Positions 62,878-64,000 of a DNA stretch of 64,000 nt are shown one piece after another. Source of the stretch: CAXBNB01 sp965267535 (GTDB lineage Bacteria; Bacteroidota; Bacteroidia; Cytophagales; Cyclobacteriaceae); the NCBI GenBank assembly GCA_965267535.1, contig OZ254082.1, positions 3,472,001 through 3,536,000 on the forward strand. The letters run 5' to 3'. The notes beneath the pieces were generated by a model, which saw only the letters and a list, made by a program, of their open reading frames with translations, made no database searches and was not told where the DNA came from. The position numbers and the translations under genes were made by a program. The number at the start of each line of letters is the position of its first letter. The stretch's first letter is position 1.

Positions 62878-64000
62878 TTAGTCATTGGCTTCTACCTGCT
62901 CCAACTGCCTCCTGTGGTATCTTTTCATAACCTTACCCACGGTAAGCCCCTGATACAACACTGAACAAACCACCACCACATAGGTCATGGTAACGATAAG
63001 TTCCTGCCCTTTGAAATCGGTAAGAGAAAGCGAAACCGCTACGGGCAATCCTCCTCGCAACGCTCCCCAGGACAGTACTGAAATGGTTCCATTGTCGAAC
63101 GAACGATTGAGAGACATCAATCGAATAGGAATAAAGACACTTACCCACCGGGCAAAAATCACGATATTGATCGCAAAAAAGCCCAGGGCAAAGTAATCCA
63201 TCCTGAGAGGAATGACGAGCATTTCAAAACCAATAAGCACAAACAGCATGGCGGCCAGGGTCTCTTCCATGAGTTGCCAGAATTTGTAAACATATGCACC
63301 CACTGCACCGTCTCCGTTTCCATCACTGACGGGATTGCCAATAACCAACCCAGACAAAACCGCCACCAGCATGGACGAAACGGAAAACAATTCTGCAACA
63401 TAAGACCCTGACATCACCAATGCCAGCGTAATAAGAACCTCGACTTGCACGTCATCATTGTCAATGAACTTGAGTACTCTGTAACCGAGCCACCCAAAGA
63501 ATAGTCCTACAACCAGACCTCCGCCAAGATCTCTGATAAAAACCCAGACTACTCCTCCTATGCTAACCGAGCCTACTACAGCTTCTTCGTTGTATAGATT
63601 TACTAATACCAGAGCGAGAACTATGGCTACACCGCCATTGAGTAGAGACTCGCCCGAAATTTTATTTTCCAATTCATTGGAAAGGTTATGCCGACGTATC
63701 ATTTTGGTAACGGCCACCGGGTCGGTAGACGAAATCAGTGCTCCAAACACCAGACACCCTAAGAAATGTAATTGGATGTTCATAAGGCCTGTGAGAAAGT
63801 AAACCAGTATACCTATAACAAAAGTGGAGATGAGTACACCAAAAAAGGACAACACCAAAACCGGTATAAACTGCTCTCCAAGCCGCCTGAAATTAATATT
63901 TAATGCTCCCGCAAAAAGCATCACACTGAGCACAAACCGATACATGACCTCTGCAAAGTCATATTGCTTGACCTGCTCTGCAAGATGGAATTCGGGAAAT
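62878..64000 (-). CDS. CPA1-type cation/proton antiporter (5' end outside window)
   Basis: 374 codons are visible and the frame is open beyond the right edge (upstream residues read FPEFHLAEQVKQYDFAEVMY), so the N-terminus is missing. Multiple membrane helices and the CPA1/NhaP signature GALISSTDPVAV are present. The next motif normally reads GESLLND, with the Asp important for ion binding; here it reads GESLLNGG. Further helices have GLVIGNPVSDG, FVLIGFEMLV and WGALRGGLPVAVSLSL. Exchanges Na+ or K+ for protons across the inner membrane by family; ion specificity unknown. Confidence 0.9.
   Translation of the reverse strand, partial: FPEFHLAEQVKQYDFAEVMYRFVLSVMLFAGALNINFRRLGEQFIPVLVLSFFGVLISTFVIGILVYFLTGLMNIQLHFLGCLVFGALISSTDPVAVTKMIRRHNLSNELENKISGESLLNGGVAIVLALVLVNLYNEEAVVGSVSIGGVVWVFIRDLGGGLVVGLFFGWLGYRVLKFIDNDDVQVEVLITLALVMSGSYVAELFSVSSMLVAVLSGLVIGNPVSDGNGDGAVGAYVYKFWQLMEETLAAMLFVLIGFEMLVIPLRMDYFALGFFAINIVIFARWVSVFIPIRLMSLNRSFDNGTISVLSWGALRGGLPVAVSLSLTDFKGQELIVTMTYVVVVCSVLYQGLTVGKVMKRYHRRQLEQVEAND

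Overview
The window reads as the chromosome of a Bacteroidota bacterium, most likely an environmental Cytophagales-type organism. The signs are five SusC/RagA TonB-dependent transducers (one running off the left edge), four SusD/RagB lipoproteins, five FecR/DUF4974 anti-sigma factors each paired with an ECF sigma factor, no Shine-Dalgarno consensus before starts, and TAnnTTTG-type -7 promoter boxes. Genus-level placement is not possible from this sequence alone.

From 1 to about 38.2 kb, four surface-nutrient loci (A-D) lie head to tail on the minus strand, each in the order sigma, fecR, susC, susD, accessory genes. Locus A (1-3434) keeps sigma, fecR and the N-terminal 483 residues of susC. 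Locus B (3838-14320) adds two DUF4959/DUF5000-like and DUF4998-like surface lipoproteins. Locus C (14438-27599) adds a 1120-residue FG-GAP/VCBS-ASPIC/UnbV lipoprotein and an unrecognised 820-residue secreted protein. Locus D (27723-38242) adds a paralogous VCBS-ASPIC protein. None of these four, as far as visible, encodes a recognisable glycoside hydrolase. Every fecR-susC junction holds a stem-loop, and in B, C and D it ends 41-42 nt before the best susC start.

At 38.6 kb a Tat-exported Gfo/Idh/MocA-type oxidoreductase faces right. A fifth locus (E, 40.2-53.8 kb) follows on the minus strand and is the only one with recognisable hydrolases (GH18, a DUF4838 protein, a putative GHL6-like TIM barrel). 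Locus E is bracketed by a 353/352-bp direct repeat made of the oxidoreductase 3' end, a bidirectional terminator and the last codons of the outer-membrane receptor gene at 54.2-57.2 kb. Each repeat copy completes a different intact gene. The simplest reading is that locus E arrived as one roughly 14-kb unit by homologous, Campbell-type insertion into a convergent gene pair. This is the most notable structure in the window.

From 54 to 64 kb the content is more housekeeping: an outer-membrane beta-barrel receptor with an N-terminal Spy-like helical domain that also exists as a separate small protein just upstream, a secreted repeat-rich protein, leuS, a CAU-anticodon tRNA, a START-like domain protein, and a 5'-truncated CPA1-type cation/proton antiporter whose usual ND motif reads NG.

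How the genes probably work together (inference from family knowledge): in each locus the SusC STN domain senses ligand and signals through FecR to release the ECF sigma, which should drive its own susCD operon. Stem-loops after susD and separate -7 boxes in front of some accessory genes suggest that susCD and the downstream genes are expressed at different levels.
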